NCBI GenBank assembly: GCA_964450955.1
Contig: CAYVFI010000015.1
Coordinates: forward strand, 71,744 to 135,743
Direction: 5' to 3'
Source: CAYNWT01 sp964450955
GTDB lineage: Bacteria > Planctomycetota > Planctomycetia > Planctomycetales > Planctomycetaceae
DNA length: 64,000 nucleotides
Both the position numbers and the translations under genes were made by a program. Each line of letters opens with the position of its first letter. The stretch's first letter is position 1. The notes beneath the pieces were generated by a model that had not been told where the DNA came from, did not search any database, and saw nothing but the letters and a program-made list of their open reading frames with translations. Shown piece after piece: positions 44,407 to 53,061 of the stretch.

Positions 44407-46035
44407 CTACCGCAGCCGAGACACAAGTTCGTCAGCCACCTTGTCGATGGGTAGCTTCTCCTGTTCCAGCGTGTCACGGTCGCGAATGGTCACGGTTCCG
44501 TCTGACATGGTGTCGCCGTCAATCGTGATACACCACGGTGTACCGACTTCGTCCTGACGACGATACCGACGGCCGATTGCACCTTGCTGATCGTAGAACG
44601 CAGCGACACCCGCCGCCTTTAGCGATCGATACAACTCGGCCGCCTTCTCCGGCATGCCTTCCTTCTTGATAAGCGGGAACACAGCCGCCTTGATGGGCGC
44701 GAGCTTTGGATGGAACTTCATCAGCGTGCGTTGTTGCATCTTGCCTTTGTCGTCCGGAGCCTCATCAATCGTGTAGGCTTCGCAGATGAACGCCAACGTC
44801 GCGCGGTCCGCACCAGCGGCCGGTTCGATGACATGCGGAACAAACCGTTCGCGCGTTTGATCGTTGAAGTAGGTCAGATCCTTGCCACTGCCTTTGTACT
44901 TTGGCTTGCCGTTCTCATCGAGTTCCACGACCAGTTCGCCGTTCTCGTTCTTGCACAGCTTACCTTCGGCGTGCGATCGCAGGTCGAAGTCGCCACGATG
45001 AGCCACACCTTCCAGTTCGCCGTATTCGCCGTCTGACATGAATGGGAACGCGTATTCGATGTCGGCTGTACCGACCGAATAGTGAGCCAATTCTTCCTTC
45101 GCATGGTCCCGCAAAATCAGGGCCGCTTCAGGGATGCCCAGATCCGTGTACCACTTGTAACGCCGATCGCGCCAATACTGGTACCACGCCGGTGAATCGT
45201 CCGGATGGCAGAAGAATTCCATCTCCATTTGTTCAAACTCACGCGAACGGAAAATGAAGTTACGCGGTGTAATTTCGTTGCGGAAGCTTTTTCCAATTTG
45301 AGCGATACCGAACGGGAATTTGACTCGCGAACTATCCATCACATTCTTGAAGTTAACAAACATACCCTGCGCGGTTTCGGGGCGCAGGAACGCAGCGTCA
45401 GCCTCACCACCCAGCGCACCGAGGGTCGTCTTGAACATCAGGTTGAACTCACGCGGGTCGGTCAGTTCGCCACTGCAACATGGGCAGCGTGGTTCAAGGT
45501 TGTCAGTTGGTTCCAGGCCAGCCGCAGCCAAAGCCGCTGCGTACTGAACCAAATCCATGTCCTTGACTTCGCCGTCTTTCGCGGCTTTTTCAAGCTTGCC
45601 ACGTTTCGTCTTTGACAGTTCGCTTTTTTCATTGCCCGGCACAAACGCCATGCAGCGAACCGGCTTGTCCGTGAACGCACACGCCACGCGAACATGGTCT
45701 GCTCTGAATCTCGATCGACATTCCTTGCAGTCAATCATCATGTCGTGGAACAAGTCGTAATGACCGCTGCTTTTCCAAACACGCGGATGCATGATGATGG
45801 AACTTTCAATACCCACCATCGAAAACGCACTCGGCGCGCCGGCCGGGGCAGAGATGTCGTCGTGCATCGTGACCATGTCGCGATACCACGCGTCGCGAAC
45901 GTTGCGTTTGAGTTCGGTTCCCAGCGGGCCATAGTCCCAGAAACCCTGGACGCCACCGTAGATTTCTGAACTCTGAAAAACGATGCCTCGGCGCTTGCAA
46001 AGGGCAACGATTTCTTCCATCGACTTGTCTGACAT
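44407..46035 (-). CDS. glyS: Glycyl-tRNA synthetase (single-chain, class II)
   Basis: 542 aa of the α2-type enzyme. N-terminal RRGIVFQSSEIYGGVQGFWDYGPLG, motif 2 FRNEITPRNFIFRSREF, and class II motif 3 near GADRATLAF. Cys pairs (CKECRSRF and CPCC) probably bind zinc. It charges tRNA-Gly. Followed after 2 bp by gmd, an unusual pairing of translation and nucleotide-sugar genes. Confidence 0.96.
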   Translation of the reverse strand: MSDKSMEEIVALCKRRGIVFQSSEIYGGVQGFWDYGPLGTELKRNVRDAWYRDMVTMHDDISAPAGAPSAFSMVGIESSIIMHPRVWKSSGHYDLFHDMMIDCKECRSRFRADHVRVACAFTDKPVRCMAFVPGNEKSELSKTKRGKLEKAAKDGEVKDMDLVQYAAALAAAGLEPTDNLEPRCPCCSGELTDPREFNLMFKTTLGALGGEADAAFLRPETAQGMFVNFKNVMDSSRVKFPFGIAQIGKSFRNEITPRNFIFRSREFEQMEMEFFCHPDDSPAWYQYWRDRRYKWYTDLGIPEAALILRDHAKEELAHYSVGTADIEYAFPFMSDGEYGELEGVAHRGDFDLRSHAEGKLCKNENGELVVELDENGKPKYKGSGKDLTYFNDQTRERFVPHVIEPAAGADRATLAFICEAYTIDEAPDDKGKMQQRTLMKFHPKLAPIKAAVFPLIKKEGMPEKAAELYRSLKAAGVAAFYDQQGAIGRRYRRQDEVGTPWCITIDGDTMSDGTVTIRDRDTLEQEKLPIDKVADELVSRLR

Positions 46036-46110
46036 GGTTCTCTTTCATGACGTCCGACTTGGTTGGTCGGCCGTCGGCTTGGTTGGACCCGTTGGTGTGC
46101 GGGCCGAGGG

Positions 46111-46839
46111 CTATTGAATTCGCCCGGAAGCAGCGTCGTAAGCTGGGACAAGTTCAAACCGATCGACGTTCGCAGCGAACTCAATATCCGCGTCGCAACC
46201 GAGACCAATGAGATTCCGTCCGCCCTGTGATTGACGTATTGCTTCCAGCAGGCGCGGCGGATTCTCTGCGTTCATCAAAGAAAAGTCCATTGCGATCTGA
46301 GTGGCATCATCTGCCGGTTTGAAGCCTGCAGAATCGATAAGCTTTGCCGCCAACAAACCGGCAAACAAAACGTCTTCGCTGGAGATCACGCGGTCCGTTC
46401 CCGCACACACAATGTGCACATCATCCGAACCACAACACCGCGCGGCGACGGCGGACAGGTTCACGAAAGAACCGATCACAATCTCGTCCGCGTTCAAAGA
46501 TTTCAGCAACGCGCGTGTGCCGTTGGTCGTGGTGAACGCGATGACTTTGTCAGTAACCGCCGCGGCCGTGTACTCGGTCGGGGAGTTCCCAAAGTCAAAG
46601 CCTTCAAGTTTGATGCCGGCACGTTCGCCGCCCAGTAGGGCGTTGTGTTGGTCGGCCGCCATTTTCGCATCATCGACCGAAAGGCATGGAACTATTGCTG
46701 TCGCCCCTGCATGCAGGGCGGAAATTACGGTTGTTGACGCTCGTAACACATCCACAACGACGCAAAGACGGGCAGTTGACGGTAGCCCTTCGGTTGGCGG
46801 CAACATGTGAATTGCGACTTCTTGAGTTTCTGTAAGCAT
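46111..46839 (-). CDS. comB: 2-phosphosulfolactate phosphatase (ComB family)
   Basis: About 242 aa. CVVVDVLRASTTVISAL and the GGERAGIKLEGFDFGNSP motif are diagnostic of ComB. In methanogens the enzyme makes sulfolactate for coenzyme M; in other bacteria the physiological role is not settled. The start is set at the ATG at 46839, directly before the conserved VAIHMLP; an ATG at 46872 is also possible. Divergent from the selenoprotein gene, with 64 bp between the starts. Confidence 0.88.
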   Translation of the reverse strand: MLTETQEVAIHMLPPTEGLPSTARLCVVVDVLRASTTVISALHAGATAIVPCLSVDDAKMAADQHNALLGGERAGIKLEGFDFGNSPTEYTAAAVTDKVIAFTTTNGTRALLKSLNADEIVIGSFVNLSAVAARCCGSDDVHIVCAGTDRVISSEDVLFAGLLAAKLIDSAGFKPADDATQIAMDFSLMNAENPPRLLEAIRQSQGGRNLIGLGCDADIEFAANVDRFELVPAYDAASGRIQ

Positions 46840-46903
46840 TGGTACCGAAGTCTGAATTGGTGGCGTTATCATTGGATGTGAATATTTACACAAGGACACC
46901 CAA

Positions 46904-47524
46904 ATGAGAACCTGGCTTTTCACACTCACACTGCTCTCGACTAGCCTGGCGTTTGCCCAGGACAACCCGAGGAAACAAACCGGTCAAAAGAGCAAGAAGG
47001 TTGCTGTTGAAAAAGGGAAGAAGGCTCCTGATTTCACGGCCACAGACGACAAAGGCAAGACTTTCAAGTTTTCCGAGTTCATGAAAAAGGGCGACAAGAA
47101 CGTCGTTTTGATTTTCAGTCGAGGCGCGTTCTGACCATTCTGCATGCGTCAGCTGGTCCAGCTGAATCAGAAGGAAGCCGAGTTCAAGAAGCTTAATACC
47201 GAACTCGTCTTCGTCTTTCGTGAAGAACGTGGCGAAGCCGCCGGCCTTAAGGCCATGCGACAGAAACGCCGGACGAAGTACACATTGCTAAGCGATCTCG
47301 GAGCCAGGAAGACTGCTGCTTACAGTCGCAAGCGTGGACAGTTCGCAACATACGTCATCGACAAGAAGGGCGTCGTCCAGGACGTTCTGGACGGAACCAA
47401 GCCGCGACGCCCTGGTTCTGATCCAATCATTAAGTTGCTGAAAAAGATCGAAGGTGCCGCCAAGCCAGGCAGCGGAACCAAGGGCAGCACCACCAAGGCA
47501 AAAGCCGGCAGCACTAAGAAGTAA
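46904..47524 (+). CDS. Probable Sec-containing peroxiredoxin-like protein (in-frame TGA)
   Basis: Read through, the frame encodes 206 aa: signal peptide (RTWLFTLTLLSTSLAFA, 2-18), a Lys-rich linker, and a thioredoxin-fold AhpC/Prx-like domain. The TGA at 47132-47134 is codon 77, in VVLIFSRGAF-U-PFC-MRQLVQL. Cys-containing homologues have CPxC here, so TGA stands in the peroxidatic/attacking Cys position, giving a UxxC motif. The frame after the TGA stays open for 129 codons to TAA with good conservation (KYTLLSDLGARKTAAY, ATYVIDKKGVVQDVLDG). A bSECIS-like hairpin begins 3 nt after the TGA. AAGGA lies 7 bases before the ATG. The C-terminus is Lys/Gly/Ser/Thr-rich. The alternative is a Cys-to-stop mutation. 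Confidence 0.8.
47132..47174 (+). promoter_or_regulatory. Sec UGA and bSECIS-like element
   Basis: After UGA (47132-47134) the RNA can form a lower stem UUCUG/CAGAA (47138-47142 with 47168-47172), an internal loop, and an upper stem CAGCU/AGCUG (47150-47154 with 47160-47164). The apical loop GGUCC starts 20 nt after the UGA and has G in its first two positions. Loop size, G placement and spacing agree with the published bacterial SECIS model as I know it. Confidence 0.7.
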
Positions 47525-47565
47525 TTCGTCTGCCTGCATGTGATGAGCTTTGAAGCGAACAGCAC

Positions 47566-48183
47566 ATGGAACCAAAGCTCATCACGGCCGACGACGGTAC
47601 CACCCGCTGCTGGTGGTGCGGAGATGACCCACTCTATGTCGCATACCACGACACAGAGTGGGGCGTTCCGGTCAACAACGACCAGCGACTGTTCGAAAAA
47701 ATCTGCCTCGAAGGTTTCCAGGCAGGCCTTAGCTGGATCACGATCCTGAAGAAGCGTGAGAACTTTCGCAAAGCGTTCTCTGACTTCGACTACGCCAAAG
47801 TCGCGAAATTCAACACACGCACTGTTGAACGATTACTGAAAGACACCGGCATTGTCCGACACCGCGGTAAGATTGAATCCACCATCAACAACGCCAAGCG
47901 CGCGATTGAGATGGAACAGGAATTCGGTTCGCTGGCTGCCTGGTTCTGGCAATTCAAACCCGCACAGTCTTCCCCGCCCGGCGAAATCAGAGCCACCTGC
48001 GACGAATCTGTCGCGCTAAGTAAAGCTTTGAAGAAACGCGGCTGGTCCTTTGTCGGCCCAACCACGGCTTATGCATTCATGCAGGCCATGGGCATGGTCA
48101 ACGACCATTTACCCGGCTGTGACAAACACAAAGTCATTGAACAAGCGCGCAAGAAGTTCAGACGGCCTGACATGAAACAGTGA
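47566..48183 (+). CDS. tag: DNA-3-methyladenine glycosylase I
   Basis: 205 aa. CWWCGDDPLYVAYHDTEWG at the N-terminus and the active-site helix region EGFQAGLSWITIL are family-specific; zinc ligands are supplied by N- and C-terminal Cys/His (CDKHK near the end). It removes 3-methyladenine from alkylated DNA. It follows the selenoprotein gene by 41 bp on the same strand, so the two may be co-transcribed. Confidence 0.95.
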   Translation: MEPKLITADDGTTRCWWCGDDPLYVAYHDTEWGVPVNNDQRLFEKICLEGFQAGLSWITILKKRENFRKAFSDFDYAKVAKFNTRTVERLLKDTGIVRHRGKIESTINNAKRAIEMEQEFGSLAAWFWQFKPAQSSPPGEIRATCDESVALSKALKKRGWSFVGPTTAYAFMQAMGMVNDHLPGCDKHKVIEQARKKFRRPDMKQ

Positions 48184-48205
48184 CTGGCGTGGCCCACCGG
48201 CGACG

Positions 48206-48949
48206 CTACGCCGCTTTGCGAGTCTGCTTAGCTGCTGTCGCTTCGATGCTGACTGGCTGAATGGAATTCAGGCCAAACATGCTGGCAGCCATGGTTCTTG
48301 GAACGCCGGCCATCTTGAGCACCGTCGCACACAGGATTCGGAAGTCGAACGCTGGTTTGTCCAGATTCCGGACGTAAGCCAGATCCAGAGTCAGCTTGTT
48401 TCGAACCGTTTGCAGGTCGCTGTCAGCGGGCGCTCTGACCTGAGCCAACCCGGTAACGCCCGGATGTAACATGAGGCGTTCGGTGTACCGCGGAATCTTG
48501 CCTGCCAACTCAGAAACGAACTCGGGCCGTTCCGGACGCGGTCCGTTGATGCACATGTCGCCTTTGAGAATGTTGAACAACTGTGGCAGTTCATCCAGGT
48601 GAGTGAACCGCAGAATGCGACCGACGAATGTGACGCGTGGATCGCCGGCTTGCGCCCAAACAGCACCGGTTCCGGCTTCGGCATTCACCGTCATCGAACG
48701 CACTTTGTAAATCGTAAAGACCTGGCCGTCTAAACCCACTCGCTCCTGCGAATAAATCGCACTGCCCTTCGACGTCAGTCGAACCGCAATCACGCACAGC
48801 GCGATAATGGGGAGCCCTGGAATTAGCAGAAGTGCAGCCATGAGCTGCGAATTTCGCAGCCGCTTTCGCAACAACGCGTCTGAAATTCCGGCAGCCTGAC
48901 GTGCATCGGGCGCACTAACCGATCCGGGCATCGGGAGGATGTTGGCCAT
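48206..48949 (-). CDS. Bacterial sugar transferase (undecaprenyl-phosphate glycosylphosphotransferase type)
   Basis: About 247 aa. One membrane helix (LMAALLLIPGLPIIALCVIAV) is followed by the sugar-transferase core: SQERVGLDGQVFTIYKVRSM, RFTHLDELPQLFNILKGDM and INGPRPERPEF. It is the short form, without the extra N-terminal membrane helices of WcaJ/WbaP. It moves a sugar-1-phosphate to undecaprenyl phosphate as the first step of a polysaccharide repeat unit. Start ATG 48949 preferred; TTG at 48964 is the alternative. Divergent from the flippase-polymerase genes. Confidence 0.9.
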   Translation of the reverse strand: MANILPMPGSVSAPDARQAAGISDALLRKRLRNSQLMAALLLIPGLPIIALCVIAVRLTSKGSAIYSQERVGLDGQVFTIYKVRSMTVNAEAGTGAVWAQAGDPRVTFVGRILRFTHLDELPQLFNILKGDMCINGPRPERPEFVSELAGKIPRYTERLMLHPGVTGLAQVRAPADSDLQTVRNKLTLDLAYVRNLDKPAFDFRILCATVLKMAGVPRTMAASMFGLNSIQPVSIEATAAKQTRKAA

Positions 48950-49146
48950 ATGAATTCGGGGCAACGCAAGCCGGTTAGTCTAACCGCTTAGCGTCTGGAT
49001 GAAGTGAGATGAGACTTTGTCAGGTTGGAATCAACCTTAGGAGAGAGAGAGGCACGTTAAGTACACGTGGTACCCGAACGTGTCCATAGTTTTCGGCGAT
49101 GAAATTCAGGCAGATTCTGCCGCGTTAACCATCTCACGAAGACGTC

Positions 49147-50673
49147 TTGGTGAATTTACAGTATTCTGATACCAAACACGTTCTCCCCTTCGTGCCGGTT
49201 CCTGGCACAACTGATTCACATCACCGCATCGTCTCCGATGCACCTACCTCCCCAGACTGCATTGCAGTTGGCTTTCTCTCACAGAGATTCAACTTGGCTT
49301 TACAGGCAACAGGAGATCCTGGCCTCGCGTCCGAACCCAATCGGCGCGGGATCAAACTCTCCGGATACATATCAACAGCCGCTATTTCTGCGGCCAATAT
49401 TCTGGCTGTCATCGCAGTCACCGCCATCCTTGCGCGTGCGTGGGATGAAGATCAGTTTTTGCTTTACGGCAAGACGAACCGCTACCTGAACTTCCTGTTT
49501 TGCATTACCAATGGCAGCCTTGGCTACGCGATTGTTCGTTATGGTTCGTTTGGCGACGCACAAAAACGCAAACGAGTTTTGTTTAACGCATTGTGTCTGA
49601 TTGGCGGACTCACGCTTGCCGTCGCCGCACCGCTTTTGGTCGGTATCGAGTGGATCGCGAAACAGCTGCACGAGACAAAGTTCAGCCACGAGTGGGTTAT
49701 CCCGTGTGTTTTGTGGCTGTTTGCTCAATCGTTTCTGCACATCATTCTGGCTCACCTGCGAAGTTCAGATCAGCTGAAACTGGCGAACAAAGTCCACTGG
49801 ACCGCAAAGACATTGTGCATCCTAAGTGGTGCGACCATCGTCTTCATCATGACACAAATCGATGCGCCGCTAAGCGTTCCGAAATTCTACGGCCTGGTCG
49901 GCATACTGGTCACGGCAACATGCACAATTGCATTTGTGTCGCAGTGGAATCGGCTGGAACCGACTCTTGATCCGCGGCTCTGCGGCAGAATGCTGGAGTT
50001 TTCTTCGACGCGCGTCATCGACGCTATGTTGCGGACATCGTTTTTGGTGGTCGTTATTACGATGCTTGGAACCGACGGTCCGGCCAGCGCCAGGATCGCG
50101 GGCCAAATTGCCGTCATCACGTTTCTACTGCGTGGTATCGAAGCGCTTTGTCAGCCGTTGGTGATGTTGGTGATGACTGATTCGCTGGCCAAAGATTCCA
50201 ACGAACGCGTTCGTGACATGATCGAATCAACGTGGATTGGTCTGGCGATCTTCACGATTCCGATCATGGCCGTATTGGTTCTGTTCTGTAAACCGATTGT
50301 CAGCATCTATCTGACCAGCCGGTTCCAGGGACTGGCGGGTGAGTTCGGAATTATCTCGCTGTCGTTGTTGCCAACCGTCGCGGTCGTTTTGTTCCGCGGT
50401 CACCTGGATGGGAAGCTGAAAGTCTCGCCCATCATGTACGCCAACATTATTGGCGTTGTGGCAATCGGGGCGACGACCTGGTTTCTCATCCAAAACGATC
50501 GCGTTTCACTGCGAGCGATAACCTGGTCCATCGTCGTTATTCGATGGGTTCAGTTTGCGTTCGTCATGTGGCTGCTACGTCGAAACTTCGACGTGTCTTT
50601 GTATCGCCATTCAACGTTCCTTCAGCTGTCCGGCAAAGTTAAGTCTCTCATCAACAAGCTCCGAAAACGCTGA
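49147..50673 (+). CDS. Polysaccharide flippase (Wzx/MATE-like)
   Basis: Up to 508 aa, with 12 or more hydrophobic segments from about residue 73 onward (KLSGYISTAAISAANILAVI at the first). The pattern is that of the MOP-superfamily flippases that move lipid-linked repeat units across the inner membrane. The N-terminal ~70 residues before the first helix are unusually long and begin at a TTG, so the real start may be further downstream, for example the TTG at 49294. The next gene starts 7 bp after its stop. Confidence 0.8.
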   Translation: MVNLQYSDTKHVLPFVPVPGTTDSHHRIVSDAPTSPDCIAVGFLSQRFNLALQATGDPGLASEPNRRGIKLSGYISTAAISAANILAVIAVTAILARAWDEDQFLLYGKTNRYLNFLFCITNGSLGYAIVRYGSFGDAQKRKRVLFNALCLIGGLTLAVAAPLLVGIEWIAKQLHETKFSHEWVIPCVLWLFAQSFLHIILAHLRSSDQLKLANKVHWTAKTLCILSGATIVFIMTQIDAPLSVPKFYGLVGILVTATCTIAFVSQWNRLEPTLDPRLCGRMLEFSSTRVIDAMLRTSFLVVVITMLGTDGPASARIAGQIAVITFLLRGIEALCQPLVMLVMTDSLAKDSNERVRDMIESTWIGLAIFTIPIMAVLVLFCKPIVSIYLTSRFQGLAGEFGIISLSLLPTVAVVLFRGHLDGKLKVSPIMYANIIGVVAIGATTWFLIQNDRVSLRAITWSIVVIRWVQFAFVMWLLRRNFDVSLYRHSTFLQLSGKVKSLINKLRKR

Positions 50674-50680
50674 TTTTTCA

Positions 50681-52033
50681 ATGCTGTTCTTCGCAATTCT
50701 CCTTGTACAAATCGCGCTGCTGCCTCCGGCGTTTGCTGTCCTTTCGCGACAGCGACTGGGGTTGTACACGTGCTTTTACGGAGTCTTCTGCGTTCTCATC
50801 GTGTTGCCGTTTTATCTGATCTTCGCGGAAGTTCAGGGAATCCTGCAGCTATCTGAGATCGTCGGAAAATCGGCCGATGCGAAAGTTACCCTGGGTCTTG
50901 GTGATGGTTTCCGACCGCTGATTTGGGTCTGCATTTTCCAGGCATGCTACCTGGCTGGCGGCCTGTTCACGATGAATACAAATATTCCACAGATCGTTGC
51001 TCCTCGACTGGAACCGAGCAGCATGATGTACCTGGGGATTGCCATTGGCGGATTTGCAATCTGCTACACAGCCGTCCGATTCTGGCTGATTCCTGACTTC
51101 CCGCTGTTTGTTTTGCTGTCGACTGGCCGAGTAGACAGCTTGCGTGATTTGTCGTTTGAGTACGCTTCGCGAACCAACGTCCCGTACATATTCCTGCCAT
51201 CAATTAACGCGAACGTACGACGCATCCTGTTGCCGGTCGCTGCATTCCTGCTTATGCGATCTGCCGCGCGGACAGACAGCAGATTTGTCAAGTTCATGGC
51301 CAACCTGACCTTGTTTGTTGCGGTCACGATGACGGTGGGGCAGTTTAAACGAGCTCCCCTGTGCTACATCGCGCTGTGGTGGGTTTTGCAAAAGCACGCC
51401 TACGCGAACCTGGCCAGATTGGGCCGCATCATGCTGGTGGCGTTGGTGTTGATTGCGATCATGATCGGTATCACCTCTGCGTATCAGCGGGGTGGTGAAA
51501 TCAGCGTGACGCAGGCCGTGTTGAGCTTGTTCTGGCGATTGTTTGTTGGTGAGGCGATCGGTGAGTTCCTCGCGATCGAACACCACGGCACCACGTTTGA
51601 CTATCGCGGCTTCGAGCCGTTCGGAACGTACTTCCAGAAAGTCATGGGGCAGGATGTCATCACGTTTAGTGAATACTGGAAAGCTGAAGTCGGCGGCAAA
51701 CGGGGCTACATGGCTGTCGGCGTCATGTCAGAGATCTTTATTAGCGTCGGACCACTGGGTGCGATCCCGCTGTTCATGCTGACTGGCATGTCGCTGGTCG
51801 GCGTTGACCGAATTTTGATGCGACTGAATTCCGACGACCATCGACCATTCATCGCTGGCCTGATTGTGGTGTTCGCATTTGCGTCGGTGAAGGGTTCGTT
51901 ATCGCAGTTCTTTACCGGAGGCGGATTGGTCTTGTTGCTTCTGTACTTCGGCACGCTGGCGGTCTGTCGCGAGATTCCCCCAATCAGCCGGCGACCTCCA
52001 CAAGCACTCGGCCAACGACGGCTCGTGCGATAG
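50681..52033 (+). CDS. Oligosaccharide repeat-unit polymerase (Wzy-like)
   Basis: 450 aa and very hydrophobic, with about 10-12 membrane segments and a large loop. No strong signature, as usual for Wzy proteins, but the location right after a flippase and before glycosyl- and sulfotransferase genes supports the role. The ATG at 50681 lies 7 bp after the flippase stop. Likely joins repeat units in the periplasm. Confidence 0.7.
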   Translation: MLFFAILLVQIALLPPAFAVLSRQRLGLYTCFYGVFCVLIVLPFYLIFAEVQGILQLSEIVGKSADAKVTLGLGDGFRPLIWVCIFQACYLAGGLFTMNTNIPQIVAPRLEPSSMMYLGIAIGGFAICYTAVRFWLIPDFPLFVLLSTGRVDSLRDLSFEYASRTNVPYIFLPSINANVRRILLPVAAFLLMRSAARTDSRFVKFMANLTLFVAVTMTVGQFKRAPLCYIALWWVLQKHAYANLARLGRIMLVALVLIAIMIGITSAYQRGGEISVTQAVLSLFWRLFVGEAIGEFLAIEHHGTTFDYRGFEPFGTYFQKVMGQDVITFSEYWKAEVGGKRGYMAVGVMSEIFISVGPLGAIPLFMLTGMSLVGVDRILMRLNSDDHRPFIAGLIVVFAFASVKGSLSQFFTGGGLVLLLLYFGTLAVCREIPPISRRPPQALGQRRLVR

Positions 52034-52061
52034 TTTCAATCACCTCACCGGAGTGGCAAGG

Positions 52062-53024
52062 ATGCCTGCTTCGCCTGACAAAATAAATGTTGCGTACATC
52101 GCCGGCTATGGCCGTTCGGGTTCGACGTTGCTGGAACGAATTCTGTCCAGCCACAACGGAGCCGTTGGACTGGGCGAGATCGCTTACCTGGCCAATACCG
52201 AACTCAGCGAGTTCTACTGGGACGCCGCCGAAGGTATTCCGCTGTGGGACAAACTGGCGCCGCAATTGCGGTTCAGTGAAAACGAGGTCGGGCGGCGTGA
52301 AGCGGTTCAGACGCGTTACGAATCACGCCGGACCGGCTGGTTTTATTGGCTGTTTCGAATGCCAAACGCTGAGTATCGCGAACACACACTTAGCGTTCTG
52401 AACGCAATTCAAGGCGCGGTTCCGGCGACGACGACGTGGCTGGTTGATTCTTCAAAAACCGCACGCGATCGGTTCTTTCGTCCGTTCATGTTTAGGCGAC
52501 TTCCTGAAGTCAACACGTGCATGATTCATCTGGTTCGTGATCCGCGTGGAAGCGTCCAATCTGTGCGGCGTGGTTCGAATGCGGCAATGGAACGTGGAGC
52601 CAACGGGCGATACAAGCTGGCTGTTTTGCGCGCCGCCTATGGCTGGACGATGGCGAACCTGTCAGGACTGCTTTTTCGAGCGATCTACGGGCCGGAGAAT
52701 TATGTACGACTTCGCTACGAAGAACTGGCTGGAGATCCGGTGACCTGCCTGAAGCGCCTGGAACCGATGCTGGGGCTGAACTTTTCGACCACAGTCGAAC
52801 GCATTCAATCCGGAAAACCGCTGGCCGGCGGTGATCAGTTTGCGGGGAACCGCATGCGGTTGGAATCCGTCATCAAACTCAAGACAGACGAACGTTGGCG
52901 TAAGGATATGCCGAAGTCGTTGCAGTGGTTGGTGACCATTTTGTGTCTGCCCGTTTCACTGTTCGTGCTACGAAAGCAGGGATCCGTGGCGGAAGAAACA
53001 CCGGAGTACAAATCTGCCGCCTGA
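52062..53024 (+). CDS. Sulfotransferase family protein
   Basis: 320 aa. 5'-phosphosulfate loop near the N-terminus (AYIAGYGRSGSTLLERIL) and 3'-phosphate binding region (IHLVRDPRGSVQSV) identify a PAPS-dependent sulfotransferase. The ATG at 52062 has a GGAG site 8 bases upstream; a GTG at 52053 is an alternative. Located in the polysaccharide locus, so sulfation of a secreted polysaccharide is a likely role. Sulfated sugars would match the sulfatase-rich life of these bacteria, but the acceptor is unknown. Confidence 0.88.
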   Translation: MPASPDKINVAYIAGYGRSGSTLLERILSSHNGAVGLGEIAYLANTELSEFYWDAAEGIPLWDKLAPQLRFSENEVGRREAVQTRYESRRTGWFYWLFRMPNAEYREHTLSVLNAIQGAVPATTTWLVDSSKTARDRFFRPFMFRRLPEVNTCMIHLVRDPRGSVQSVRRGSNAAMERGANGRYKLAVLRAAYGWTMANLSGLLFRAIYGPENYVRLRYEELAGDPVTCLKRLEPMLGLNFSTTVERIQSGKPLAGGDQFAGNRMRLESVIKLKTDERWRKDMPKSLQWLVTILCLPVSLFVLRKQGSVAEETPEYKSAA

Positions 53025-53061
53025 AGGATCGGGCGAGATTACGTCGCAAGGAGGCGACATT

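Noticed and set aside
46904..47134. Separate 76-aa protein ending at the TGA
   Set aside because: It would be a signal peptide plus half of a thioredoxin-fold domain, and the same frame continues directly with the rest of the domain.
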